A stretch of DNA of 32,374 bases from JBOGTC01 sp050692055 (GTDB lineage Bacteria > Chloroflexota > Limnocylindria > QHBO01), in NCBI GenBank assembly GCA_050692055.1, contig JBOGTC010000085.1, positions 1 to 32,374 of the forward strand. Reading direction: 5' to 3'. Of this stretch, positions 23,304-31,743 are shown one piece after another. The first letter of the stretch is position 1. Each line of letters opens with the position of its first letter. The notes below the pieces were generated by a model. The model was given only the letters and a program-made list of their open reading frames with translations. It did no database searches and was not told where the DNA came from. A program made the translations under genes and the position numbers.

Positions 23304-25505
23304 TCACTTGAGGGTGACAATCTCGACCTGGCCCTCGCGACCGAGCACGTTTACGCCGACCCCCTCACGCTGTCGCTCCAGGTACAGGTCGACACGCGCA
23401 GTGCCGATGGGCAGGTTCTCGATCCGGAGATAGTCGAGGAACGTCGGCAGACGGGCGTGGCGCAGCTGCAGCGTGGCCGCCGGCGCATCGATCTCCATGC
23501 CGAGGCACGCCTGCAGGAGCATGAACGGCGCGCCGGCGGCCCACGCCTGCGGCGAACAGGCGACCGGGTAGAGGGTCGGCCCCTCACCCTCGCGCCGGGT
23601 GAAGCCGCAGAAGAGCTCCGGCAGCCTGGCCAGCTCGAAGTGCCGGCTTGCATCAAACAGCGCATGCGTGATCCGAGCCGCGTGGTCGCGGAAGCCGTAG
23701 CGGGCGAGGCCCAGGGCGACCATGGCGTTGTCGTGCGGCCAGATGGAGCCATCGTGGTACGACATCGGGTTGTAGCGCGCCTCGCCCGCGGCCACCGTCC
23801 GAACGCCCCATCCAGAGAACGAGGCATCGGCCATCAAGGTTTCGGCCAGCCGCGCGGCACGCTCGGGGGTCACGATGCCGGTCAGGAGGCAATGCCCGGG
23901 ATTCGACGTCCGGACACGGCACGGGCGCTTGTCGCCGTCGAGGCCGATGGCATAGGTGCCCAGCTCATCCAACCAGAAGGCCTCCTCGAATTGCTCGCGC
24001 AGTCGCTCGGCCTGGTCGCGGAGCGCGGCGGCCCGGTCGTGGTGGCCGAGCACCCCGGCCAGGTCGGCGGCCCCCAGTCGTGCGGCGTAGGCGTAGCCCT
24101 GGATCTCAGACAGCGCGATCGGCCCCTGCGCCAGCTCGCCGTTCGCGTGGAAGACTGAGTCCCACGAGTCCTTCCAGCCCTGCTGGGTGAGGCCCACGGG
24201 CGACTTGCGCTCGTACTCGACGAAGCCGTCGCCATCGGGATCGGCCGGGCCGTCGATCCAGGCGAGGGCACGCTCGATGTTCGGCCACAGCATCTCGGCG
24301 AAATCGCGATCCGCCGTCTGGCGATAGTGCGCCGCAGCGAGCATGACGAACAGGGGCGTGGCGTCGTGCGTCCCGTAGTAGCGAGCAAAGGGAATCTCGC
24401 CCATGGCCGCCATCTCGCCCCGGCGGAGCTCGTGCAGGATCTTGCCGGGCTGCGCCTCGTTGACGGGGTCATCCTCCTCCGCCTGGTTGGCTGCCAGGAA
24501 GGTGAGCACGCCCCGAGCCAGCTCGGGCATCAGCCACAACGCCTGGTAGGCGGTGATGAGCCCGTCGCGACCGAAGACCGTCGAGTACCACGGGACGCCC
24601 GCGTAGGGGTAGGGCCCATGGGCTGTCTCCGTGGTCATCATGACCAGGTCCGCCACCGAGCGGTTGAGCCAGTCGTTGCACAGCTCGTTCGAGCTGTGCA
24701 GCCGCGCGCCGAGGCGCTGGGCCTCTGGCAGCAGCGCGCTGGCGCGCGCCAGCGCCGCGTCGAAGCCGAGCGAGACGTGGCGCCGGCGATCGATCTCGCA
24801 GGCCACGTGCAGCTCGATCGTGGCGGCCTTCCCGGGACCGAGTCGCACGTCGTATCTGGCGAGCTCCGAGGTGAGCTCGTTCGGGGCGGGGTCCAGGATC
24901 ACTCGGGTGCGCCGCCGCACGCCGTCCAGACCCTCGTAGCGCAGGGTCGCCGATCCAGCCTCCACCCGCGGCGACAGGTCTCGGCCGCGGCGCTCGCGCG
25001 TCGTGCCGCGGACCTCGAAGATGTCGGCGTAGTCGGCCGTGAAGCGAAGCTCCAGGGGGATGCGCACGGCATCGGTCCCGAAGTTGCGCAGGATGATCCG
25101 CTCGTGAAAGGCGGCATCCCACAGAACCTTGGTCCGCGACAGGTGGACGGTTCCCTGAGAAAGGCGCCTGCCGCGCACGATGACATCGGGATTGGTGAGG
25201 TCGATCGACACGCGTGAGTTGTCGCGCTTGGCGGTCGAGCCCAGCAGCAGCGGCCGCTCCTCTCCGATGCGCAGGAGGAGCCCGGAGAGATGCCGCGTCC
25301 CGTAATGGTAGAGCCCCTCCTCGCCCAGGCCGACAGGCTTGATGTCGCCGTATCGGTCGAAGACCGCGAACGACTCGCCATGCTTGAGGACCTGGTCGTT
25401 CTCGTCGGCCAGGGACGAGCTGGCGAGCACGTAGAACCGGTTCCCGATAGTGACGATGTCGCTCACCGGGGTCAGCTCGGGTTCCGCCAGGCGTTCCGTC
25501 TCCAT
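23304..25505 (-). CDS. Amylo-alpha-1,6-glucosidase / glycogen-debranching-type protein
   Basis: 733 aa. The N-terminal GDE_N_bis-type beta-sandwich spans about 10-210 (ESFAVFDRYGDIKP, LYHYGTRHLSGLLLRIGEER, VLWDAAFHERIILRNFGTDA). A six-hairpin (alpha/alpha)6 domain spans about 270-690: YPYAGVPWYSTVFGRDGLIT, AMGEIPFARYYGTHDATPLF, GLTQQGWKDSWDSVFHANGE and NPMSYHDGSIWPHDNAMVAL. The acidic residues of FGRDG, WKDSWDS and HDGS are probable catalytic or glycone-binding positions. These enzymes hydrolyse alpha-1,6 branches or similar glucosidic bonds. The ATG lies 1 nt after the gatB stop, so both are on one mRNA. A longer frame reaching into gatB is not needed. Confidence 0.88.
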   Translation of the reverse strand: METERLAEPELTPVSDIVTIGNRFYVLASSSLADENDQVLKHGESFAVFDRYGDIKPVGLGEEGLYHYGTRHLSGLLLRIGEERPLLLGSTAKRDNSRVSIDLTNPDVIVRGRRLSQGTVHLSRTKVLWDAAFHERIILRNFGTDAVRIPLELRFTADYADIFEVRGTTRERRGRDLSPRVEAGSATLRYEGLDGVRRRTRVILDPAPNELTSELARYDVRLGPGKAATIELHVACEIDRRRHVSLGFDAALARASALLPEAQRLGARLHSSNELCNDWLNRSVADLVMMTTETAHGPYPYAGVPWYSTVFGRDGLITAYQALWLMPELARGVLTFLAANQAEEDDPVNEAQPGKILHELRRGEMAAMGEIPFARYYGTHDATPLFVMLAAAHYRQTADRDFAEMLWPNIERALAWIDGPADPDGDGFVEYERKSPVGLTQQGWKDSWDSVFHANGELAQGPIALSEIQGYAYAARLGAADLAGVLGHHDRAAALRDQAERLREQFEEAFWLDELGTYAIGLDGDKRPCRVRTSNPGHCLLTGIVTPERAARLAETLMADASFSGWGVRTVAAGEARYNPMSYHDGSIWPHDNAMVALGLARYGFRDHAARITHALFDASRHFELARLPELFCGFTRREGEGPTLYPVACSPQAWAAGAPFMLLQACLGMEIDAPAATLQLRHARLPTFLDYLRIENLPIGTARVDLYLERQREGVGVNVLGREGQVEIVTLK

Positions 25506-25506
25506 C

Positions 25507-26982
25507 TCAGTTCGAGAGCCGACGACGCAGCTCGTCGTGGACCAGGCGTGCATCCGCCCGTCCGGCCGTGCGCTTCATGACCTGCCCCACCAGGAAGCCG
25601 AGCAGCTTCTGGTCGCCGGACCGATACGCCTCGGCCTGTGCCGGGAACTCGGCCAGGATGGCCTCGATCTCGTCGCGGATGAGCCCGGGGTCGCTCACAG
25701 CTCCCAGGTCCTCGCGCTCGATGATCGTGCGCGGCGACTCGCCGGACTCGAAGGCTGCCGCCAGGACCGCCTTGGCATTCGTGCCGGAGACGCGCCCCGC
25801 CTCGACCTCGCGGATGAGCTCGGCCAGGCCCTCCGGCCGCAGCGCCACGCCGTCCGCGCGCAGCCCGTCGGCGGCATGCTGGTTGAGCAGCCGGCTGAAC
25901 TCACCTGTCAACCAGTTTGCAGCCGCCTTGGGGGCGATGTCGGCGTTGACCACGGCGTCGAAGTAATCGGCCAGGGCGACATCCGCGGTCAGGACGCCGG
26001 CATCGTAGTCCGACAGGCCCAGCTCGGCCGTGTAGCGCGCCCGGCGCTGCGCGGGTAGCTCCGGCAGGCGAGCGCGCAGCTCGGCGACCCACTCCGAGGA
26101 GGGACGCAGCGGCGGCAGGTCCGGCTCGGGGAAGTACCGATAGTCGTTCGCCTCTTCCTTCGAGCGCTGGGAGATCGTCCGGCCGCCCTCCTCATCCCAG
26201 CCACGTGTCTCCTGGACGAGCGTCTCTCCGTGCCCGAGCGCCTCGGCGTGGCGAGCGACCTCGAACTCCATGGCGCGCTCGAGCGAGCGAAAGCTGTTCA
26301 GGTTCTTCACCTCGACCTTCGTGCCGAAGGTCGAGGCGCCGGGCGGCCGCAGGCTGACGTTGCCCTCGATCCGCATGCTGCCGGCCTCCATGTCGGCGGA
26401 TGATGCCCCGACGTAGCGCAGGATGTCGCGCAGCGTCTCCCCGTACGCCCGCGCCTGGGCAGGCGACCGAAGATCCGGCTCGGTGACGATCTCCATGAGC
26501 GGCACGCCGGCACGGTTGAAATCGACCACGCTGAACCCGCGCCGTGCATGCTGCATGCGCGCGGTGTCCTCCTCCAGGTGCGCGCGTGTGATACCGATGG
26601 TCGCTTCGCCGTCATCGGCCGGCACCAGCACCACCAGCCGGCCATTCGAGCACAGCGGCAGGGCGTACTGGCTGATCTGGTAGCCCTTCGGCAGATCGGG
26701 ATAGAAATAGTTCTTGCGCTCGAAACGCACCGCCTCAGTCTCGACGTGGCAGTTGAGCGACAGACCGGTGAGGATCACCAGCTCCACGGCGCGCCGGTTG
26801 ATGACCGGCAGCGTGCCGGGCATCCCAAGGCAGATGGGACAGACCCTGGTATTCGGCTCATCCGGCTGGCCCGGCGGCGGCGCCGTTGGACACCCGCAGA
26901 ACATCTTCGAGTCCGTGCGCAGCTGGGCATGGACCTCGATGCCGATGATCGTCTCGTACTGCATGCGCGTGCCGACGGCCAT
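25507..26982 (-). CDS. gatB: Asp-tRNA(Asn)/Glu-tRNA(Gln) amidotransferase subunit B
   Basis: 491 aa. GatB kinase-like domain: YETIIGIEVHAQLRTDSKMF, the zinc cysteines in CGCPT and RVCPICLGMPGTLP, FYPDLPKGYQISQYALPLCS, HLEEDTARM, DFNRAGVPLMEIVTEPDLRS and the tRNA-facing KVEVKNLNSFRSLERAMEFE. The C-terminal YqeY-like tail is EFPAQAEAYRSGDQKLLGFL then VGQVMKRTAGRADA. It transamidates mischarged tRNA with GatA and GatC, neither of which is in the window. ATG 26982 is preferred over 26964 because TACAAT lies 6 nt upstream. It is followed by the debranching enzyme. Confidence 0.96.
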   Translation of the reverse strand: MAVGTRMQYETIIGIEVHAQLRTDSKMFCGCPTAPPPGQPDEPNTRVCPICLGMPGTLPVINRRAVELVILTGLSLNCHVETEAVRFERKNYFYPDLPKGYQISQYALPLCSNGRLVVLVPADDGEATIGITRAHLEEDTARMQHARRGFSVVDFNRAGVPLMEIVTEPDLRSPAQARAYGETLRDILRYVGASSADMEAGSMRIEGNVSLRPPGASTFGTKVEVKNLNSFRSLERAMEFEVARHAEALGHGETLVQETRGWDEEGGRTISQRSKEEANDYRYFPEPDLPPLRPSSEWVAELRARLPELPAQRRARYTAELGLSDYDAGVLTADVALADYFDAVVNADIAPKAAANWLTGEFSRLLNQHAADGLRADGVALRPEGLAELIREVEAGRVSGTNAKAVLAAAFESGESPRTIIEREDLGAVSDPGLIRDEIEAILAEFPAQAEAYRSGDQKLLGFLVGQVMKRTAGRADARLVHDELRRRLSN

Positions 26983-26988
26983 GCCCCG

Positions 26989-26998
26989 ATTGTATGCT
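26989..26998. promoter_or_regulatory. Overlapping divergent -10 boxes for two leaderless genes
   Basis: Minus strand TACAAT (26989-26994), 6 nt from the gatB ATG; plus strand TATGCT (26993-26998), 8 nt from the ATG at 27007. The whole intergenic gap is only 24 nt, too short for two leaders with Shine-Dalgarno sites. Confidence 0.55.
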
Positions 26999-27006
26999 GC
27001 GCGCCG

Positions 27007-27429
27007 ATGAAGATCGGCGAGTGGGACGACATCGGGCGGGCGCGCGGCCTGATCGTTCACCAGCTGGGCCAGCTCGGCGCGGACGAGCTGGCCGCCCATG
27101 TGGCGCTCAATCCCGACACCGGCCGCCAGCGCATCCTCGTCGCCACCGACATCGGCCTGCTCGACTACGTCTGGAGCGCTGAGTCGCCCCAGCCCGACGC
27201 GCGCTGGTCGCTGCGTGGCAACCTCGTCCGCTGGCCGAGCGTGCGGGGCCTGCGCCTGCAGACCGACGCGCAGTTCGATCCGGTGAGCGAGGACGCCCGT
27301 GCGATCTGGCGCCTGGTGGCCGAGGATCCGAAGATCGAGCTCAGCGCCGGCGGCGGCCAGGCCGGAGACCCGTCGCTTCCCGCGCTGCTCGCGTTCGGCC
27401 GCGCCTGTCTCGAGCGAAGCGGCGCGTAA
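27007..27429 (+). CDS. Hypothetical protein, possibly PH-like
   Basis: 140 aa, mixed alpha/beta, no membrane segment. Visible order: a helix (RGLIVHQLGQLGADELAAHV), then strands ALNPDTGRQRILVATDIGLL, DYVWSAE and ARWSLRGNLVRWPSVRGLRL, and a C-terminal helix LPALLAFGRACLERSG. The strand run ILVATDIGLLDYVW is reminiscent of bacterial PH-like domains, but I do not recognise the family. Transcribed divergently from gatB over a 24-nt gap. The downstream neighbour on the other strand ends 9 nt after its stop. Confidence 0.7.
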   Translation: MKIGEWDDIGRARGLIVHQLGQLGADELAAHVALNPDTGRQRILVATDIGLLDYVWSAESPQPDARWSLRGNLVRWPSVRGLRLQTDAQFDPVSEDARAIWRLVAEDPKIELSAGGGQAGDPSLPALLAFGRACLERSGA

Positions 27430-27438
27430 GCAGCAGGC

Positions 27439-27615
27439 TCAGTAGCCGTAGTCGTCCGGGTTGTCCCGCTCAGGGGCTTCGCTGGGGGTCGGCTCCGCGG
27501 GAACGGCCTCCGTGGGCAGCGGCGTCGGGTCGGCCTGGCCCTCGCCGGGCGGCGCGCAGGCGTTCAGCGCCAGCGCGGTCGCCAGCACGAGCCCGCCTAT
27601 CCATCGATGCGTCAT
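27439..27615 (-). CDS. Small putative lipoprotein
   Basis: 58 aa. A signal (MTHRWIGGLVLATALALNAC) ends in a lipobox LNAC, so Cys20 would be lipidated. The mature 39 residues are low complexity, Pro/Glu/Thr-rich (PPGEGQADPTPLPTEAVPAE) and acidic, ending NPDDYGY. No fold. ATG at 27615 with only a weak GGAA nearby. It may be real given the clean lipobox, though short peptides in this GC range are easily over-called. Confidence 0.55.
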   Translation of the reverse strand: MTHRWIGGLVLATALALNACAPPGEGQADPTPLPTEAVPAEPTPSEAPERDNPDDYGY

Positions 27616-27637
27616 GCCGTTCCATACGCCAGCCGTT

Positions 27638-27856
27638 TCAGCCTGGCGGGGCCAGGGGGCTTTTCCGTGCGGTGAGGTAGATGGTGCCGAACGGGATGCG
27701 GTAGCCGCCCTCCGGGGTGCGCGGCGTGACAGCGAGCATCTCATCGGTCAACGCGCGGCGCACGACCTCGCCCGCGATCGGCCGCAGCGAGGGCACCATC
27801 GTGGCGGCGTAGCCACCGGCAGTCTCGCTGAACCGCTGAGCGGGAGTGAGGGTCAT
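27638..27856 (-). pseudogene. SAM methyltransferase with large internal deletion
   Basis: A 72-codon frame joining two ends of one methyltransferase. Residues 1-36 (TPAQRFSETAGGYAATMVPS, LRPIAGEVVRRA) are a typical lead-in to motif I. Residues about 39-65 (EMLAVTPRTPEGGYRIPFGT, IYLTARK) are a typical last strand pair. The 150-200 residues between, including motif I, are missing, and the frame is kept across the join. It starts 20 nt after the aminotransferase stop on the same strand. It cannot bind SAM. Confidence 0.65.
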
Positions 27857-27876
27857 CGACGAATCGAGCGTCCCGC

Positions 27877-29091
<1,215 letters not shown>

Positions 29092-29099
29092 CGGGCAGT

Positions 29100-29105
29100 A
29101 GTGTA
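29100..29105 (-). promoter_or_regulatory. Likely -10 box of a leaderless mRNA
   Basis: TACACT on the minus strand, 8 nt before the ATG at 29091. Confidence 0.45.
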
Positions 29106-29150
29106 AGCCGCGGGCCGCGGCGCCTGTTCGGTGGGCACGGTCGGCGGCGA

Positions 29151-29194
29151 TTGCGTGGCACGCGCGGCGGCGTTGCGTGGCACGCGCGGCGGCG
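29151..29194. repeat. Tandem 22-bp repeat, two exact copies
   Basis: Two perfect 22-bp units (29151-29172 and 29173-29194), each starting TTGCGTGGCACG and ending GCGGCGGCG, followed by TTGC of a third. They sit between the aminotransferase promoter and the IS110 leader and may mark the insertion flank. Confidence 0.65.
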
Positions 29195-29320
29195 TTGCAC
29201 TGTGAGAATGAGCGAGGCGCACTCCCAGCCCGGCTGACTCACTGACCCACCGGCCTTCGCTGCCTTGTGATCGATCCGTCGTCTGGTGTGGGAGGCGCCT
29301 CAATCGACACCCATCGGTTG

Positions 29321-29377
29321 GGCGGCAGTGACCTGATAGAAGCCTGGCTTGGAGGCCTCGTCACAGTGCTGTCCGCC
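29321..29377 (+). ncRNA. Candidate IS110 bridge-RNA stem-loop
   Basis: GGCGGCAG (29321-29328) pairs with CTG-T-CCGCC (29369-29377), TGAC (29329-29332) with GTCA (29360-29363), and GCCT (29342-29345) with AGGC (29353-29356), leaving a large asymmetric internal loop. IS110-group elements encode their bridge RNA upstream of the transposase, with guides in such loops. The 5' loop strand contains ATAGAAGC, repeated at 30484-30491. The full RNA would extend on both sides within about 29230-29422. Confidence 0.45.
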
Positions 29378-29422
29378 GCCCCGACGGATGCGTGTCACCG
29401 TCGCTCACAGCAAGGAGATGCG

Positions 29423-30478
29423 GTGACCACGATCAGCATGGCAGACCCCAATCGGCTCGTCACCCTCGGCATCGATACCCACGCCGAGGTGCACGCCGTG
29501 GCCGCCCTGGACGAACGCGGACGCCTGCTCGACAGCACCACCATTCCCACCAGCCCCGCCGGCTTCCAGGCGCTGCTCGAGTGGGCCGCCGGGTTCGGGA
29601 CCATCGATCGGGTCGGGATCGAGGGCACCGGCAGCTACGGCGCCGGCGTGGCGCGCTGGCTGCGCTCCCAGGGACGGGTGGTGATCGAGGTCGACCGCCC
29701 CGACCGGGGCGAGCGTCAGCGGCGCGGCAAGTCGGATCCGATCGACGCCGAGATCGCGGCGCGGGCGGTCCAATCGGGTTGTGCCAACGGCACGCCCAAG
29801 GCTGGTGATGGGCGGGTCGAGGCCATCCGCGCCTTGCGCATCGCGCGCGGCAGCGCGCTCGACGCGCGCTCGCGGGTGGCCAACCAGCTGCACGCCCTGC
29901 GCGTCACCGCTCCCGACGAGCTGCGTGCCGAACTGCGCTGCCTGTCGCTGGCTCGACTCAGCCTGCGCGCCTCGCGCTTCCGGGTGCCAGACGTGGTCGA
30001 CTCCCCGCTGGCCGCGACGCGCCTGGCCCTGCGCTCGCTGGCGCAGCGCTTTCGGCAGCTCAGCGCCGAGATCGCGCGGCTCGACGTCCAGCTGGTCCGG
30101 TTGGTGGCCGCTGCGGCGCCACAGCTCGTGGCGCGGCCGGGCATCGGCACCCAGATCGCCGGGCAGCTGCTGGTCACCGCCGGCGACAACCCGACGCGGC
30201 TGCGCAGCGAGGGCGCCTTCGCCATGCTGGTCGGCACGGCACCGATCCCCGCCTCGTCGGGCAAGACCGAGCGCCAGCGTCTCAACCGCAGCGGCGATCG
30301 CCAGGCCAACTCGGCGCTCTACATGCTGGCGCTGAGTCGCCTATCGCGCGACGCACGCACCCAAGCCTACGTTCGGCGTCGGACGGCCGAGGGCAAGACC
30401 AAGCCGGAGATCATGCGCTGTCTGAAACGCTATCTGACCCGCGAGGTGTATCGACTGCTCGTCCCGGTGCATGGTTGA
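29423..30478 (+). CDS. IS110-family transposase (DEDD recombinase)
   Basis: 351 aa from the GTG at 29423, which follows AAGGAG by 6 nt. The N-terminal RuvC-like DEDD domain carries D18 (LGIDTHAEVH), E67 (VGIEGTGSYG), D105 and D108 (GKSDPIDAEIAARA); the 49-residue D-E and 3-residue D-D spacings fit known members. A coiled middle (about 130-230) leads to the Transposase_20 domain: ARPGIGTQIAGQLLVTAG, FAMLVGTAPIPASSGKTERQ, with the probable catalytic Ser at 278/279, and LNRSGDRQANSALYMLALSR. Full length and undamaged, so possibly active. Such enzymes use a bridge RNA encoded in the element to choose the target. Confidence 0.95.
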   Translation: MTTISMADPNRLVTLGIDTHAEVHAVAALDERGRLLDSTTIPTSPAGFQALLEWAAGFGTIDRVGIEGTGSYGAGVARWLRSQGRVVIEVDRPDRGERQRRGKSDPIDAEIAARAVQSGCANGTPKAGDGRVEAIRALRIARGSALDARSRVANQLHALRVTAPDELRAELRCLSLARLSLRASRFRVPDVVDSPLAATRLALRSLAQRFRQLSAEIARLDVQLVRLVAAAAPQLVARPGIGTQIAGQLLVTAGDNPTRLRSEGAFAMLVGTAPIPASSGKTERQRLNRSGDRQANSALYMLALSRLSRDARTQAYVRRRTAEGKTKPEIMRCLKRYLTREVYRLLVPVHG

Positions 30479-30522
30479 CCGACATAGAAGCATCGATCAG
30501 GCGGTTGTGACCACGGGCGCCT

Positions 30523-30978
30523 TCAGTCGGAGTGGTCGCCGAGCAGGTACCGGGCGCCGGCGCCATTGGCGCCAATGCGATCGCCGCGGTTGAGCAGCTG
30601 GCACGTCTTCAGCGACAGGCACCCGCAGCCGATGCAGCCGGTCAGGTTGTCCCGCAACCGCTCGAGCTCCGTGATCTTCTCGTCCAGGCGAGCCTGCCAA
30701 GCCCGCGACAGGCGCTCCCAGTCGCGCTTCACCGGCGCGCGGTCCGCAGGGAGGCTTCCGAGTGCTGCGGCAATGTCATCCAGCGTAAGCCCGACCGCCT
30801 GTGCGGCCCGGATGAAGGCCACCCGGCGCAGCATTGGGCGTGCATAGACCCGCTGGTTGCCGGCGGTGCGCTCGGCGGCGATGAGCCCGCGGGACTCATA
30901 GAAGCGCAGCGCCGAGGTCGCCGCGCCGCTGCGCGTGGCTAGCTCGCCGATGGAGATGCGGTCGGGGAGCGCAGGCAT
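30523..30978 (-). CDS. soxR: Redox-sensing MerR-family regulator, SoxR type
   Basis: 151 aa. N-terminal winged helix: RISIGELATRSGAATSALRF, YESRGLIAAERTAGNQRVYA. A dimerisation helix follows (VKRDWERLSRAWQARLDEKI). Then the [2Fe-2S] site C115-IG-C118-G-C120-LSLKT-C126 in GCIGCGCLSLKTC, the same CxxCxCxxxxxC spacing as E. coli SoxR. The cluster senses redox-active compounds, superoxide or nitric oxide. ATG 30978 has TAGACT 6 nt upstream and no Shine-Dalgarno. Divergent from a transketolase pair with a SoxR-type box between. The 3' end lies about 30 nt from the IS110 right end. Confidence 0.93.
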   Translation of the reverse strand: MPALPDRISIGELATRSGAATSALRFYESRGLIAAERTAGNQRVYARPMLRRVAFIRAAQAVGLTLDDIAAALGSLPADRAPVKRDWERLSRAWQARLDEKITELERLRDNLTGCIGCGCLSLKTCQLLNRGDRIGANGAGARYLLGDHSD

Positions 30979-30984
30979 GCATTC

Positions 30985-30990
30985 AGTCTA
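30985..30990 (-). promoter_or_regulatory. Likely -10 box of soxR
   Basis: TAGACT on the minus strand, 6 nt before the soxR ATG. The operator palindrome lies just upstream, so SoxR could also affect its own transcription. Confidence 0.4.
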
Positions 30991-30994
30991 GGCC

Positions 30995-31025
30995 TTGACT
31001 TCAAGTGCGCTTGAAGTTGCAGACT
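30995..31025 (+). promoter_or_regulatory. SoxR-type operator inside a 19-bp promoter spacer
   Basis: TTGACT (30995-31000) and CAGACT (31020-31025) are separated by exactly 19 bp. Within lies the perfect palindrome ACTTCAAG-TGCG-CTTGAAGT (30998-31017), which fits the CCTCAAG..CTTGAGG type box of SoxR. A 19-bp spacer is the hallmark of MerR-family activated promoters. The transketolase ATG follows CAGACT by 7 nt. Confidence 0.7.
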
Positions 31026-31032
31026 CCCGGTC

Positions 31033-31743
31033 ATGACCGATGCGATGACCGCCGAGGCGCTCACCGCCGCGCCACTCGGGTACGACGATCTGCCGCGCCT
31101 GGTCAGCCTCATGGCCGGCGACGAGAAGCACGGCACCAGCGCCGACTCCACCATCGACGTGCTGTGGACGCTGTACGACCGAGTGCTCGACATCACGCCG
31201 GAGACCGCCGATGACCCGGACCGCGACCGCTTCCTGCTGTCCAAGGGCCACGGCCCGATCGCCTACTACGCCGTGCTGGCCGCCAAGGGCTTCATCCCGC
31301 TCGAGGTGCTCCCCACCTTCGGCGCCTACGACTCGCCGCTCGGCTACCACCCCGACCGGCTGCTCATCCGCGGCGTCGAGATCTCGAGCGGCTCGCTGGG
31401 CCACGGCCTGCCGATCGGCGTCGGCGTGGCGCTCGGGCGGCGGGCGCAAGGTCGCCGCGCGCGGGTGGTGGTGCTGGTCGGCGACGCGGAGCTGGAGGAG
31501 GGCAGTAACCACGAGGCGATCGCTCTCGCCGGACGGCTCGGCCTGGAGCGCCTGAGCGTGGTCGTCGTCGACAACCGCACCTCGAGCCACGGCTGGCCGG
31601 GCGGCATCGCGTCGCGCTTCGAGCTCGAGGGCTGGGCGTCGGCCACCGTCGACGGGCGCGATCACGACGCCTTGGAGGCAGCGCTGACCAGGCCGCATGA
31701 CCGGCCCGACGTCGTCGTGGCCGTAGTGGAGCCCGGCGCGTGA
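31033..31743 (+). CDS. Transketolase, N-terminal (thiamine diphosphate) subunit
   Basis: 236 aa, the first half of a split transketolase. Visible: the substrate/TPP entrance AGDEKHGTSADSTIDVLWTL, RFLLSKGHGPIAYYAVLAAK, HPDRLLIRGVEISSGSLGHG and the metal-diphosphate motif GDAELEEGSNHEAIALAG ending in VVVVDN. It exchanges two-carbon units between sugar phosphates in the pentose phosphate pathway or a related aldehyde route. The ATG has no Shine-Dalgarno; CAGACT of the SoxR-type promoter lies 7 nt upstream, indicating a leaderless mRNA. The stop overlaps the start of the C-terminal subunit (GTGA). Confidence 0.92.
   Translation: MTDAMTAEALTAAPLGYDDLPRLVSLMAGDEKHGTSADSTIDVLWTLYDRVLDITPETADDPDRDRFLLSKGHGPIAYYAVLAAKGFIPLEVLPTFGAYDSPLGYHPDRLLIRGVEISSGSLGHGLPIGVGVALGRRAQGRRARVVVLVGDAELEEGSNHEAIALAGRLGLERLSVVVVDNRTSSHGWPGGIASRFELEGWASATVDGRDHDALEAALTRPHDRPDVVVAVVEPGA

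Larger units (their letters stand above)
29195..30493 (+). mobile_element. IS110-family insertion sequence (ends approximate)
   Basis: Contains the complete DEDD transposase, a structured 5' non-coding leader and a short 3' end. Ends are not marked by inverted repeats, as is usual in this family. The right end is placed at about 30491-30493 because ATAGAAGC there repeats a loop of the leader; the left end is a guess, anywhere from 29195 to about 29290. Confidence 0.65.

Noticed and set aside
29151..29200. CRISPR-like repeats
   Set aside because: The units are in direct tandem with no spacers.
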